Origin: Bacteroidetes bacterium GWF2_41_31
GTDB taxonomy: Bacteria > Bacteroidota > Bacteroidia > Bacteroidales > F082
Assembly (NCBI GenBank): GCA_001769215.1
Contig: MEOL01000043.1
Location: 1-64,000, forward strand
Length of the DNA stretch: 64,000 nucleotides
Direction: 5' to 3'
Positions 17,858 through 25,832 of the stretch are shown here, piece after piece. Below the pieces are notes generated by a model. That model saw only the letters and a list, made by a program, of their open reading frames with translations. It did not search any database and was not told the DNA's origin. Position 1 is the stretch's first letter. Each line of letters begins with the position of its first letter. Position numbers and translations under genes: made by a program.

Positions 17858-18640
17858 CTAAAAAACGATATTCCTCAACCGTTCAAGTTGCTCTCTGGTA
17901 AGTCCCGGACGATCTTCTTTTTCAAGGCTGTTTCTCACCATAAAGTAGATTCTGGCCGACTTAGCCAGGATATCCAGTGTATCAAAACATTCTTCCAGGC
18001 TGGTAGATACCGAAAAAGCACCGTGTTTTTCCCAGATAGCAACCTGGTGGTTGGCTAGTTTTTGTGAGGTAAGTTCAGCAATGGCAGCACTTCCCGGAAG
18101 TTCGAAAGGCACAAACCCAACCCCTCCCGGAACAAACATCACCGTTTCGGGATGCATGCTCCAAAGAAGATTGTTTATTGCGGTTTCATTACAAAATTGT
18201 GGAATGTGGGTGAGGGCGATGAGTTCGGTTACATGGGTGTGCATCACTACCCTGGCGGTGGATGCGCTGTTGACCAGCATGTTGTGGATAGTTAAATGAG
18301 CTGACAGTTCGCTGGTGGGTTCTGCTTGTTGGGCATGTTTATTTCGGTGAATAACCTGAAAATTTTGGCCTTTCGGTCCAATTTGGATAAAGAGGGTATT
18401 TCGTTTTGGGTTTTTAGCCATGTTACGCATCCGGCTACCATTAATGGAGATCAAAAAGACCTGGTTGGCCAGTGCTGGAAATTCTTGCTCCAAAGGAACT
18501 ATCTGCTCTTTGGATGCAACAGCTTTCGCCGAAAGGCGGACAGAAAAATTTCCGGCATTCTTCTCAGCCCAACCTCGTTTCCAGAGATAGCCTGCTACTT
18601 GTTTGATTTCAGAAAAAAGTGAGTTGTGTTCTTTGTACAT
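17858..18640 (-). CDS. rhaD: Rhamnulose-1-phosphate aldolase (class II aldolase)
   Basis: Zinc-dependent aldolase that splits L-rhamnulose 1-phosphate into dihydroxyacetone phosphate and L-lactaldehyde. Its 260 residues fit RhaD rather than the shorter fuculose-phosphate aldolases. Visible landmarks are KNAGNFSVRL near the N-terminus, the zinc-ligand motif VMHTHVTEL, PETVMFVPGGVGFVPFELPG (very RhaD-like) and the third His in WEKHGAF. It stands alone: no rhamnose isomerase, kinase or transporter is in the window, so the rest of that pathway must lie elsewhere. Confidence 0.85.
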   Translation of the reverse strand: MYKEHNSLFSEIKQVAGYLWKRGWAEKNAGNFSVRLSAKAVASKEQIVPLEQEFPALANQVFLISINGSRMRNMAKNPKRNTLFIQIGPKGQNFQVIHRNKHAQQAEPTSELSAHLTIHNMLVNSASTARVVMHTHVTELIALTHIPQFCNETAINNLLWSMHPETVMFVPGGVGFVPFELPGSAAIAELTSQKLANHQVAIWEKHGAFSVSTSLEECFDTLDILAKSARIYFMVRNSLEKEDRPGLTREQLERLRNIVF

Positions 18641-18792
18641 GACTTTACTTCCAATTTATCGACCGGTTATAAACGGATACACCTTATATTGTGTGGCTTT
18701 TTAATTATTTTATTTTCAATGATTTCCCGCTTTCAAAGTTCAGCAATAAATAAGTTGAAATCAACAAAAATACCTTTTACAGAGAATACCTG

Positions 18793-18836
18793 ACTTCCCA
18801 CTCCCAACTTCCCACTTCCCACTTCCCACTTCCCCC
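18793..18836. repeat. Short tandem repeat of a CACTTCC unit
   Basis: Five imperfect copies of a 9-10-base cttcccact-type unit, ending directly at the last base of the ABC permease stop codon (18836..18838 on the minus strand). Pure C/T/A on this strand. Such tracts change length by slippage. It lies downstream of the permease gene and so is unlikely to affect its reading frame. Confidence 0.7.
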
Positions 18837-20140
18837 TACACCGGCTGATTCTTATGCGTATTGACCCACCAACCAATCGACACGCAAGTTACAAAGAAAA
18901 GGAAAAGCGCCGTCAGGTTGGGCAAAATATCCATCAGATTGGCATTGCGCAGGAAAATATCATAATAACCATTGAGTGACCAGTTGAGTGGCGAGAGTTT
19001 GGTAACCACCTGCATCACACCGCTCATCATGAATACGGGAATCCAAACCCCACCAATGGCTGCCAGAATGACAACTGAAATAGATCCGAAAATAGCTGAC
19101 TGCTCCTGTGAGCCGGCAATGGTTCCGATCAGGATTCCATAGCCGGTAGCGGCAAGTGAAATGGTGGCCGTTAATACAAATAAAGCGAGGTAATGATGAC
19201 CCGGCTTAAGTTGAGGCAAACCAAGCAAAGGGAGCAGGTATATGCCAATCAACAGCATAAGGATGGCTTGTGACAAGATCACCATAAAATAGGTTGTTAC
19301 TTTTCCCATGATCATGGCCAGATCGGATCCAGGCATGGTACGCAACCTGAGCGAAACGCCACTTTCCCTTTCCTTAATCAGGTTGCCGGCCAATGGAATT
19401 ACCACGAAAAACATGGCAAACACTGCCCAGGCCGGTACATTGTGCTGCACCGAGTTAGGAACGGCCAAGTGCTCATCAGTTGAGGCATATTGCTCGTTGA
19501 TGTTCACCATGCGGGTCGACATACCTTGCTGCTTTAATTTAATGCCCAGCATGTCCTCAAAAACGCCGGAGTAAACACCAAACATTACCTTTGCCTCCAC
19601 CAAGGACGAATATTCACGCAATGCACTTATGATGGCCTGTTTAAAAGAGTTCTTGGTCACCGGATCGAAAAAAACCTCGATGGATGCCGGTGGGGACAGG
19701 GCAATGCTGTCGGAGCCAAAAACATCCGAATGTTCATCGGGTAGTTGCTGCAACATATTGTATTTCATGTTTTCACGAATATTCCTGGTGGCGTTAGGGC
19801 GAACTACGATTCCAATTTGATAGTCCCCTGCTGCCACCTGTTCGCGTAAAGCACTTTCGGTGAGCACTTTCCCATTCAGACTATCAATAACATGGAAAAA
19901 CTTCGACTGTTTTAAACCATCCACTATGTTGATCCCAAAGGTGTCGGCGTCCTGGTTCACCACCAGAACTGACAACTTTTTCTCTTCAAGCACTTTAAAG
20001 GTTGAATCCTGTAACAGGGTCATGATCATCACCAACGCCGCGGGCATAATGAACAACATGGCCAACCCTGCTCTGTCGCGTAGCAACAACAAGGTTTCTT
20101 TATAAGTAGAAGCGGTATATTTTATCAGAAAAAGCCACAT
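18836..20140 (-). CDS. ABC-2 type exporter permease
   Basis: A 434-residue inner-membrane permease of the ABC-2 family: one N-terminal membrane segment (AGLAMLFIMPAALVMIMTLL), a large periplasmic domain (about residues 45-230) and about five C-terminal membrane segments beginning AWAVFAMFFVVIPLAGNLI. The ERESGVSLRLRTMPGS loop is typical of DrrB/YhfI-like exporters. It lies 12 bases after the ATPase gene and ends a run of five same-strand pigment-type genes, so export or membrane delivery of the aryl-polyene lipid is the likely job. The substrate is inferred from context only. Confidence 0.82.
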   Translation of the reverse strand: MWLFLIKYTASTYKETLLLLRDRAGLAMLFIMPAALVMIMTLLQDSTFKVLEEKKLSVLVVNQDADTFGINIVDGLKQSKFFHVIDSLNGKVLTESALREQVAAGDYQIGIVVRPNATRNIRENMKYNMLQQLPDEHSDVFGSDSIALSPPASIEVFFDPVTKNSFKQAIISALREYSSLVEAKVMFGVYSGVFEDMLGIKLKQQGMSTRMVNINEQYASTDEHLAVPNSVQHNVPAWAVFAMFFVVIPLAGNLIKERESGVSLRLRTMPGSDLAMIMGKVTTYFMVILSQAILMLLIGIYLLPLLGLPQLKPGHHYLALFVLTATISLAATGYGILIGTIAGSQEQSAIFGSISVVILAAIGGVWIPVFMMSGVMQVVTKLSPLNWSLNGYYDIFLRNANLMDILPNLTALFLFFVTCVSIGWWVNTHKNQPV

Positions 20141-20152
20141 TTTTTTTCGATG

Positions 20153-20908
20153 TTAGTCTCTTAGTTTACGTCCGGTAAGCTGAAGAAAAAGATCTTCAAG
20201 GTTTTCGCAGCCTGCATGGCTTCTAATTAATTCGGCAGGAATGCCAACAGCCATCAATTTTCCGTAATCGATCACGGCAATCCGTGAACAAAGATTTTCG
20301 GCTTCGTTCATGTGGTGCGAAGTGTACAGAATGGTGGTTCCCTGCTGATTGATTTCGCGCAGAAATTCCAAAATCACGTTTGTGGAATGTACATCGATGC
20401 CAACGGTAGGTTCGTCCAGAAAAAGAATTTTCGGCTGATGAAGAATTCCGGCAATCAGGTTAATCCTGCGTTTCATACCTCCCGAGAAGTTGCCAATGCG
20501 GTGATTTTTCCGGTCGGTCAATCCAAAACGCCGAAGGTAGTTTTCTACGTTGTTCCTCAGCGATTTCCCTGTAAGTCCATACATCTGCCCAAAATAAAGC
20601 AGGTTTTCACGGGCCGTTAACTTATCGAAAAGGGCAATTTCCTGTGGCACCACACCGATTAGTTGTTTTACCTGGTCGGGATGCGATTTCATCGACAATC
20701 CATCAATGGAAACACTTCCGGCAGTAGCCGAAATAAGGCCGCAAAGAATGGAAAGGGTGGTAGTCTTACCAGCTCCATTTGGCCCGAGTAAACCAAATAT
20801 TTCGCCTTGTGCGATCGTTAAATCCAGGTGGTCTACCGCATTGGCCTCCGCATGGGGATAACGCTTAATCAATCCCTTGATTTCGATGAAATCCTGTTTG
20901 TTTGTCAC
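20153..20908 (-). CDS. ABC transporter ATP-binding protein
   Basis: A 251-residue nucleotide-binding subunit with Walker A GPNGAGKTTT (residues 40-49), the signature motif NFSGGMKRR, Walker B ILFLDEPTVGID and the switch His in LYTSHHM. It belongs to the DrrA/CcmA-type exporters and pairs with the permease 12 bases downstream. Its start overlaps the stop of the BtrH-like gene by 4 bases, so it is translationally coupled to it. The whole set follows the ApeP-like dehydratase gene. Confidence 0.92.
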   Translation of the reverse strand: MTNKQDFIEIKGLIKRYPHAEANAVDHLDLTIAQGEIFGLLGPNGAGKTTTLSILCGLISATAGSVSIDGLSMKSHPDQVKQLIGVVPQEIALFDKLTARENLLYFGQMYGLTGKSLRNNVENYLRRFGLTDRKNHRIGNFSGGMKRRINLIAGILHQPKILFLDEPTVGIDVHSTNVILEFLREINQQGTTILYTSHHMNEAENLCSRIAVIDYGKLMAVGIPAELIRSHAGCENLEDLFLQLTGRKLRD

Positions 20909-21912
20909 GATATGGCCAGTTTAAGTTTCTTAAAAAAGACTTCTTCCCGGTCGGCGATGACAAGCAACAGATCAGCGGCTTTCTCGTAGCTTTCATCCAG
21001 GGAGTTGCGGTTTTTTACAATTCTTCCCGTAATCACTGCAAATTCGCGCCATAGATCGCCAATACCGGAAAGTTCGATGGATAAATCGCGCAGTACCGGT
21101 TTGTTGAGAATTTGAGCTGCTTCCTGCAAGAAAGCGCCATACATAAACCTGAATCCGGCACCACCGGTACCAATTTCTTCCTGAGCCCGCACGATTTGTC
21201 CTGTGTAGGAGGCTGCTTTTCGGACTCCGAGTTTCCGGGGATAATTTCTCACTTTTCGGGATAAATACCGGATGCCCCGAACGCCAAACAGCGGAATCGG
21301 GATGGTGAGCATATCCTTACAGGTTTGTCTGATGCCTGTGATAATGGCTTTTTCGAGATGGATGTTTTTTGGAATATTTTTTACCCAGTACATGTGACCA
21401 TTGGGGGCAAAAATGCCCTTAGCATACCTAACCCGCAGCAACTCATCGTAGGTGAGCTGCTCGTAGCCTTCCATCACCGGATCGCTGATTTGATAGGTGT
21501 TGTTTTCTTTACGGAAAGCCACCAGGTTATGTGCATTAAAATGAAAGCGGTAAGCATCAGGAAAATAAGAAAGGTTGTAAACGCCCACCAGCATGCCCGT
21601 TGGAATTCCCTTGTTTAAATTATCATCCAGGGCTTCCATGGCTTTTTTTGGATTTCTGAATTTTTTTCTTTCGAAGGATATGCCCAGTCGCCGGGAGGTG
21701 CGCTTGAAAATAATTCCCGGCAAGGGCCTGAAAGAGGTAACAGGGATTCCACCAACTTTTAGAAACGGCATGTGCGAAAAAAACAATCCCGAGCCAATTC
21801 CAAACACCATGGGTTCGCTCAGATTGATTCCATAGAAACGAAGTAAATTCGACACCACTCCGTTTTCACAGTGGGCCGATTGTTTATGTTGAAATTCGAT
21901 GGGATGATCCAT
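20905..21912 (-). CDS. BtrH N-terminal domain protein (putative ACP acyltransferase)
   Basis: A 335-residue protein whose start, HKQSAHCENGVVSNLLRFYG, matches the BtrH N-terminal domain. BtrH in butirosin synthesis transfers an acyl group from an ACP to an amine; His14 and Cys15 are the expected reactive pair of this papain-like fold. The C-terminal half (after about residue 190) is helical and matches the DUF4872-type extension usually found with it. It lies between the 138-residue protein and the ABC ATPase, so it probably moves the ACP-bound polyene to its final acceptor before export. That step is inferred, not known for flexirubins as far as I can recall. Confidence 0.75.
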   Translation of the reverse strand: MDHPIEFQHKQSAHCENGVVSNLLRFYGINLSEPMVFGIGSGLFFSHMPFLKVGGIPVTSFRPLPGIIFKRTSRRLGISFERKKFRNPKKAMEALDDNLNKGIPTGMLVGVYNLSYFPDAYRFHFNAHNLVAFRKENNTYQISDPVMEGYEQLTYDELLRVRYAKGIFAPNGHMYWVKNIPKNIHLEKAIITGIRQTCKDMLTIPIPLFGVRGIRYLSRKVRNYPRKLGVRKAASYTGQIVRAQEEIGTGGAGFRFMYGAFLQEAAQILNKPVLRDLSIELSGIGDLWREFAVITGRIVKNRNSLDESYEKAADLLLVIADREEVFFKKLKLAIS

Positions 21913-21915
21913 TCG

Positions 21916-22332
21916 TTATTTTTCTGATTTGAGAAGGTTGGTATCGATGAGTTGCTCTTTAGTAATGTTGAAGACACGGGCATATTTCTCCAGTGTTTCT
22001 TCTTTGAGTCGGGCAAAAATTTTAGGTTTCAAATGTCGCTTCACCGTCCACCGCCACATTCCCATGTAGTTGGCCACCAGCCAGATGTCCATGATGTTTT
22101 TTTCGATATAATAACCCAGTGGACTCAATTCACCCGAGAGTACCTTATTGCGGGCATGTTCCACTTTATCGTTTACCTGGTCCCAGGCTTCCTTCATGAC
22201 TTCATTTTTAGGGTTCCAGCCAACCGACTGAACGGTGGTGTAGTTGCCATTTTCATCCAGCGAATAAATGGGTTCGCGTAGTTTTCCCTGCAACATATTG
22301 GCATCATCCTGAGGTACATCTTTGGCTTTCAA
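21916..22332 (-). CDS. Conserved 138-residue protein of the pigment block, function unknown
   Basis: No domain is recognised. The protein is charged and mostly helical, without a signal peptide. The centre (KNIMDIWLVANYMGMWRWTV, residues 79-98) is hydrophobic and Trp-rich, possibly a membrane-contact helix. The end (ARLKEETLEKYARVFNI) resembles a small helix-turn-helix-like motif. It overlaps the dehydratase gene by 4 bases and precedes the BtrH-like gene by 3, so it belongs to the same transcript and is probably needed with them. Confidence 0.55.
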   Translation of the reverse strand: MKAKDVPQDDANMLQGKLREPIYSLDENGNYTTVQSVGWNPKNEVMKEAWDQVNDKVEHARNKVLSGELSPLGYYIEKNIMDIWLVANYMGMWRWTVKRHLKPKIFARLKEETLEKYARVFNITKEQLIDTNLLKSEK

Positions 22333-22787
22333 TCGAGTTGGGTTTTAGTTGGTTTAGATAAAAAGATGGACAAATCTGCTTCGGCTATTTGCCGGCCATT
22401 TACCCGTGTGGTGGCGTGAACGACCATCGCACCAAGCAGTTGGTTAATCAAATCTATCGTAGTGATCAACTGTTCGTTCACTTTGGGCAGCCGTTCAATT
22501 TTAAGTCGTTTAACGGCACCGATAAATCCAACTTCCGGTTTTTTGTCGTGCTGTTGAGCCTCGTATCCGGCACGGAGAGCCACCGTTTGGGCCATGTTTT
22601 CAATGATTCCGGGTTCCTGTAAACACCCGTTCCCGACAAAAATATTTTCAGACAGAACCTTCAGTGTTGAAGTGGTGGACTTTTCATCAGAATGCAGCAG
22701 CCCATCGACCATGATCATGGGAGAACGCTGAGGAATCAGACTTTCAATCTGTTCCTGTCCAAACATCAAATATTCCAGGTCCATTGC
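22329..22787 (-). CDS. ApeP-like hot-dog 3-hydroxyacyl-ACP dehydratase
   Basis: A 152-residue FabZ/FabA-type hot-dog protein. The opening IESLIPQRSPMIMVDGLL and the later GIIENMAQTVALRAGYE are typical of ApeP dehydratases of aryl-polyene clusters. It would act with the second dehydratase at 2788..3162 to form the conjugated double bonds. I chose the ATG at 22787 because a promoter box at 22803..22810 sits inside the longer open frame. It leads an operon of five genes ending at 18836. Confidence 0.8.
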   Translation of the reverse strand, partial: AMDLEYLMFGQEQIESLIPQRSPMIMVDGLLHSDEKSTTSTLKVLSENIFVGNGCLQEPGIIENMAQTVALRAGYEAQQHDKKPEVGFIGAVKRLKIERLPKVNEQLITTIDLINQLLGAMVVHATTRVNGRQIAEADLSIFLSKPTKTQLD

Positions 22788-22802
22788 TGTAAATTGAGTC
22801 GT

Positions 22803-22810
22803 CAAAAATA
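22803..22810 (-). promoter_or_regulatory. -7 promoter box of the dehydratase-BtrH-ABC operon
   Basis: On the minus strand it reads TATTTTTG, a match to TAnnTTTG, 15 bases before the ATG at 22787. A divergent promoter for the plus-strand gene at 23119 must lie in the remaining 22811..23118; only a TGATGT-CTG-ACATCA palindrome (22977..22991) stands out there. Confidence 0.5.
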
Positions 22811-23118
22811 GGAAAAAAAAGGACGGGGACTGAATGACCTGAAATGGGAGAAGATGTAAATAGGGAGATGTAGTACTTCCCATTTTCAAAAAAAAGAAGC
22901 TTTCTGTTATTTGTTAATTATGAACCTGCACGCATTGATTATTTCTTGTCCGGTGGCCCGGAAAACGAAATACACCTGATGTCTGACATCAAGTTGGTTG
23001 TTTTCGGATGAAAGCAGGTATTCACAGTTTTTTTGGCCTGATAATTGTTTTTTGCGGAGTTTTACAGAAACCTTTAAACACACAAATTCAGTTAAACAAC
23101 ATCTAAAAAATTAATCAA

Positions 23119-24642
23119 ATGAAAACAATCCGACATTTTACCAGGTTATTCTTGTTGTCCTTATTCTTTACAGGCTTATTGACAAACAGCTTGCAGGCTC
23201 AGACTGATTTTAATCTTTCCGATTACAAAAACCCTGATTATCACTGGCGTTCACTCGATTTCCGGTTCGGGCTTAACGGAAATAATTCATTTCAAAAAAA
23301 CGCTTTTCAGAATAATGAAGTCAATAAGGATTACCAAAACACATTCTATGGTAATTTGAATACAAGATATTTTTCTGTAAGAAATTCTCAAACTTATCAG
23401 GGATCACAAACCTATTGGTTAAACTTTGCAGCAAACAGCAACTACAATAAATCGGTTAGTGATAATTCTATTGCTTCAGAGTCTTCTCAAAAATATAATA
23501 CACAGCACCTGGCGTTAGGAGCCAATTCACTTAACCGGTACTATAACGAAAAGAAGCGTTTTTTTGAAGTGGATTTAAATTTTAGGGGTGAGTTGGGAAA
23601 TTCCATCCGTAAAATTGAATCTGGCGAAGAGATTTACCCTTACAATTATAAGTATCATATAAATGATTATCAAGTGTCTGCATCATTGCCTTTGCTTGTT
23701 GGGACAGGAAGAATAGAAGAAGTACAGAATGCCCGCCTGGCTGTCTATATTCTTGACGATCTTCAAAAAGCGGGAGATTTAACCAGAATACCTGAAAAAG
23801 AAGACGTCCTGGCGTTTGCCAGTTTTATCACCGAAACCAAAAACCAACGGTATTTTGATAGCCGAATCCGTAAAATTGCCGATATAACCGCCATCGATTC
23901 TTTTTTGATTGTGAAGGGATTGAAGGGTCAATCAGATGCCAGCTACTATACCTTGATCAACGATAACTGGGATTATGCCGCGGGACCATCCCGTTCTTCA
24001 GGAAGACGATTTTCCATCGGGCTTGTCCCTGGTCTGGGTACTTTATTTAATGAATGGATGTTTTACAATCGTGACACCCTTAACTCATCTGCCTTTGAAA
24101 CTACAAATAAAAACAACAATCAGGAAATTTTCTGGAATGTTGATGCGGTGGCCAATTACGTCTGCGAAAAACCACTTAATTTATATTGGCAACAATCAAC
24201 GCAGGTGAATGTGGGTTATTCGCTGTATAAAAGCAATTTACGATCTAAATACTATACTGACAATATGTTGGAATATGAAAGAGAAGTAGTAACGAATTCG
24301 CCCAACCTGGGATTAAATATGAGCTACACGTTGGGTTATTTTCCTAATAGCCGTACCAATATCAGCATGATTGCAGGTGCGGGCATCAGACAATATTGGG
24401 AGGATACAAAAGTAGATGATGATCCAAAGGTGGATATAAATCAAACCGATGTAAATGGTAGCCTGATTCTGACCTGTTACTATTATTTTTCACCACAGTT
24501 GCGGTTATCAGTGAATGTTAGTGAAGAATATTACTATTCATTAAATAAATACAAAGAAGCGGCAATCAGCAATTCTGATGTTGAAAACACCAAAAACTTT
24601 GCGTCAAGTATTACTGCCAGTTTTATCTACAGCATTTTTTAA
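23119..24642 (+). CDS. Predicted outer-membrane beta-barrel protein, unknown function
   Basis: A 507-residue secreted protein with a signal peptide ending near SLQAQ (residues 1-28). The mature part is rich in Asn, Tyr and Ser and in alternating hydrophobic strands, and ends in an aromatic residue (ASFIYSIF), as outer-membrane barrels do. I recognise no family. It is on the opposite strand to the pigment genes around it and has its own promoter region. A small membrane protein is encoded 44 bases downstream. A link to the pigment or to the membrane it sits in is possible but unsupported. Confidence 0.6.
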   Translation: MKTIRHFTRLFLLSLFFTGLLTNSLQAQTDFNLSDYKNPDYHWRSLDFRFGLNGNNSFQKNAFQNNEVNKDYQNTFYGNLNTRYFSVRNSQTYQGSQTYWLNFAANSNYNKSVSDNSIASESSQKYNTQHLALGANSLNRYYNEKKRFFEVDLNFRGELGNSIRKIESGEEIYPYNYKYHINDYQVSASLPLLVGTGRIEEVQNARLAVYILDDLQKAGDLTRIPEKEDVLAFASFITETKNQRYFDSRIRKIADITAIDSFLIVKGLKGQSDASYYTLINDNWDYAAGPSRSSGRRFSIGLVPGLGTLFNEWMFYNRDTLNSSAFETTNKNNNQEIFWNVDAVANYVCEKPLNLYWQQSTQVNVGYSLYKSNLRSKYYTDNMLEYEREVVTNSPNLGLNMSYTLGYFPNSRTNISMIAGAGIRQYWEDTKVDDDPKVDINQTDVNGSLILTCYYYFSPQLRLSVNVSEEYYYSLNKYKEAAISNSDVENTKNFASSITASFIYSIF

Positions 24643-24686
24643 TTATGAAAATGAAGGCTGTGGACAAAATTTCCGTCTAATTGAGG

Positions 24687-24857
24687 GTGCTATTCGACAG
24701 CAAGAATAGATATCTTAAGATTATTGAAGATTGCGAACAACTTCCAAAAAGCAAACGGAAGGTTTTAGGCTACATAAGTATTATGTATGTTGTTGTAGTG
24801 TTCGTTGGTTTTTTCTGGGTAGGAGAATTAATCAGGAATTATAACATGATGCACTAA
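24687..24857 (+). CDS. Small single-span membrane protein (56 residues)
   Basis: An open frame from GTG (24687; a TTG at 24681 is also possible) to TAA at 24855..24857. It has a charged N-terminus (DSKNRYLKIIEDCEQLPKSK), one membrane helix (VLGYISIMYVVVVFVGFFWV) and a short tail. The layout is faintly like TraL-type short conjugation proteins, but no conjugation genes are nearby, so that is weak. It follows the barrel gene by 44 bases and could share its transcript. Between here and 25013 only a short CGGATT-type palindrome (24930..24944) is seen. Confidence 0.4.
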   Translation: MLFDSKNRYLKIIEDCEQLPKSKRKVLGYISIMYVVVVFVGFFWVGELIRNYNMMH

Positions 24858-25013
24858 ATACCTACTTACCTGGACAACTGCGAAAGAAAAAGGTACCGAG
24901 ATCAATGTTTATGCATCTGCTCACTGGCCCGGATTTGCAATCCGTGCCAGTGATTTATCTGCCACGCCATTTCAACCCACGATAACACAAGTGGCCCCGA
25001 GTATCTGGCTTTA

Positions 25014-25340
25014 TTAATCAATAAATGACAGTAAATATTTGATTTCTTTATCGGTAATATCTTCCTGTTCCGATTTGTCGTAAATGGCAAGCAGGTAAAC
25101 ATTGTTTTCCACAACCTGTACATGAGCAATAACCCTTGCACCACCAGACTTACCTTTGCCTTTTGATTTTATGGCGATCCGAATTTTGTAACAGCTATCA
25201 GACATAGCAATACCTTGTTCCGGATTTTCTTCCAGGCTTTCAATTAAACTGGCATATTCAACTTTAAGGGAAGGGAATTTCCTGGCTAACTTTTTAAGCT
25301 GCCTATCAAACGGTGGTATTGTAACAACATTATAACTCAC
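25014..25340 (-). CDS. RelE/ParE-type toxin
   Basis: A 108-residue toxin of the RelE/ParE superfamily, a likely ribosome-dependent mRNA interferase or gyrase poison. It opens like RelE (VVTIPPFDRQLKKLARKFPSL) and has the strand pair KIRIAIKSKGKGKSGGARVIAHV ending in YLLAIYDKSEQEDI, as in family members of this size. Its start overlaps the end of the antitoxin gene by 11 bases, the usual order antitoxin then toxin. The pair sits inside the second pigment block, between plus-strand genes and darB, so it looks like an insertion. Confidence 0.8.
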   Translation of the reverse strand: MSYNVVTIPPFDRQLKKLARKFPSLKVEYASLIESLEENPEQGIAMSDSCYKIRIAIKSKGKGKSGGARVIAHVQVVENNVYLLAIYDKSEQEDITDKEIKYLLSFID

Positions 25341-25536
25341 TGAGCAAGTCTTTTGCCGGAGTGGCTTTAAGTTTCCCCAGTTTTACCAAATTCAGGTTTT
25401 CCACAGCTTCCTTTATTTCTTCAAGCAATTGTGCTTTTGCCGGAGAAATCGGCTTAGCTTTTACAAACGAGAAATTATTAAGCAGTTCCAGTATAAAATC
25501 ACCTTTGCTATCGCTTACATCAACAAGTACTTTCAT
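25330..25536 (-). CDS. Antitoxin of the RelE-type pair
   Basis: A 68-residue protein overlapping the toxin gene by 11 bases. The N-terminal strand (KVLVDVSDSKGDFILELLNN) and the helical, acidic C-terminal part (LLEEIKEAVENLNLVKLGKL) fit a small antitoxin that wraps the toxin. No separate DNA-binding domain is obvious. A 41-residue fragment of an XRE repressor lies 12 bases upstream and may be what remains of the original control gene. Confidence 0.75.
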   Translation of the reverse strand: MKVLVDVSDSKGDFILELLNNFSFVKAKPISPAKAQLLEEIKEAVENLNLVKLGKLKATPAKDLLSEL

Positions 25537-25548
25537 AATCTTAAATAT

Positions 25549-25674
25549 TTATTTGTTTACGGCCAAATAGCCCTGAAACTTTGTAGTTGCAATAAAAGCA
25601 TCAAACATTGCACAAACATGCATAGTCGCTTCGATACAAGGTGCTGCTTCGCCTCTTTCGTATTTACCAATCAT
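25549..25674 (-). pseudogene. Fragment of an XRE-family helix-turn-helix regulator
   Basis: A 41-residue open frame (ATG 25674 to TAA 25549..25551) that matches the second half of an XRE DNA-binding domain: MIGKYERGEAAPCIEATMHV, then CAMFDAFIATTKFQG. Normal proteins read QSMIGKYERGE followed by PSIEVAKKMADVFDV. The first two helices are missing; upstream the frame is closed by stops. It lies just after a good promoter box and just before the antitoxin gene. It is either a decayed regulator of the toxin-antitoxin unit or a by-product of the island's insertion. Confidence 0.6.
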
Positions 25675-25703
25675 AATAGTATATTAATTACACCATGCTT
25701 TTG

Positions 25704-25711
25704 CAAAAATA
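25704..25711 (-). promoter_or_regulatory. -7 promoter box of the toxin-antitoxin unit
   Basis: Reads TATTTTTG on the minus strand, 30 bases before the XRE fragment and about 170 before the antitoxin start. No other box was found nearer the antitoxin. Confidence 0.5.
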
Positions 25712-25832
25712 AGTAATTAAAAGGTGGAAATAAAATCTTAAAAATTTTATATATACGGATCTACCACCGGGTACCTGCTGGCATCACCCCAAGTGCAACC
25801 TGATAGCCATATCCTGAGTAAAAAAGCGATGG

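Noticed and set aside
22977-22991. TGATGT-CTG-ACATCA palindrome as an operator
   Set aside because: Single occurrence with 6-bp arms and no regulator to link it to; could be chance.
24687-24857. TraL-like conjugation protein
   Set aside because: Only size and a single membrane helix are shared; no tra gene is nearby, so I list it as a small membrane protein of unknown role.
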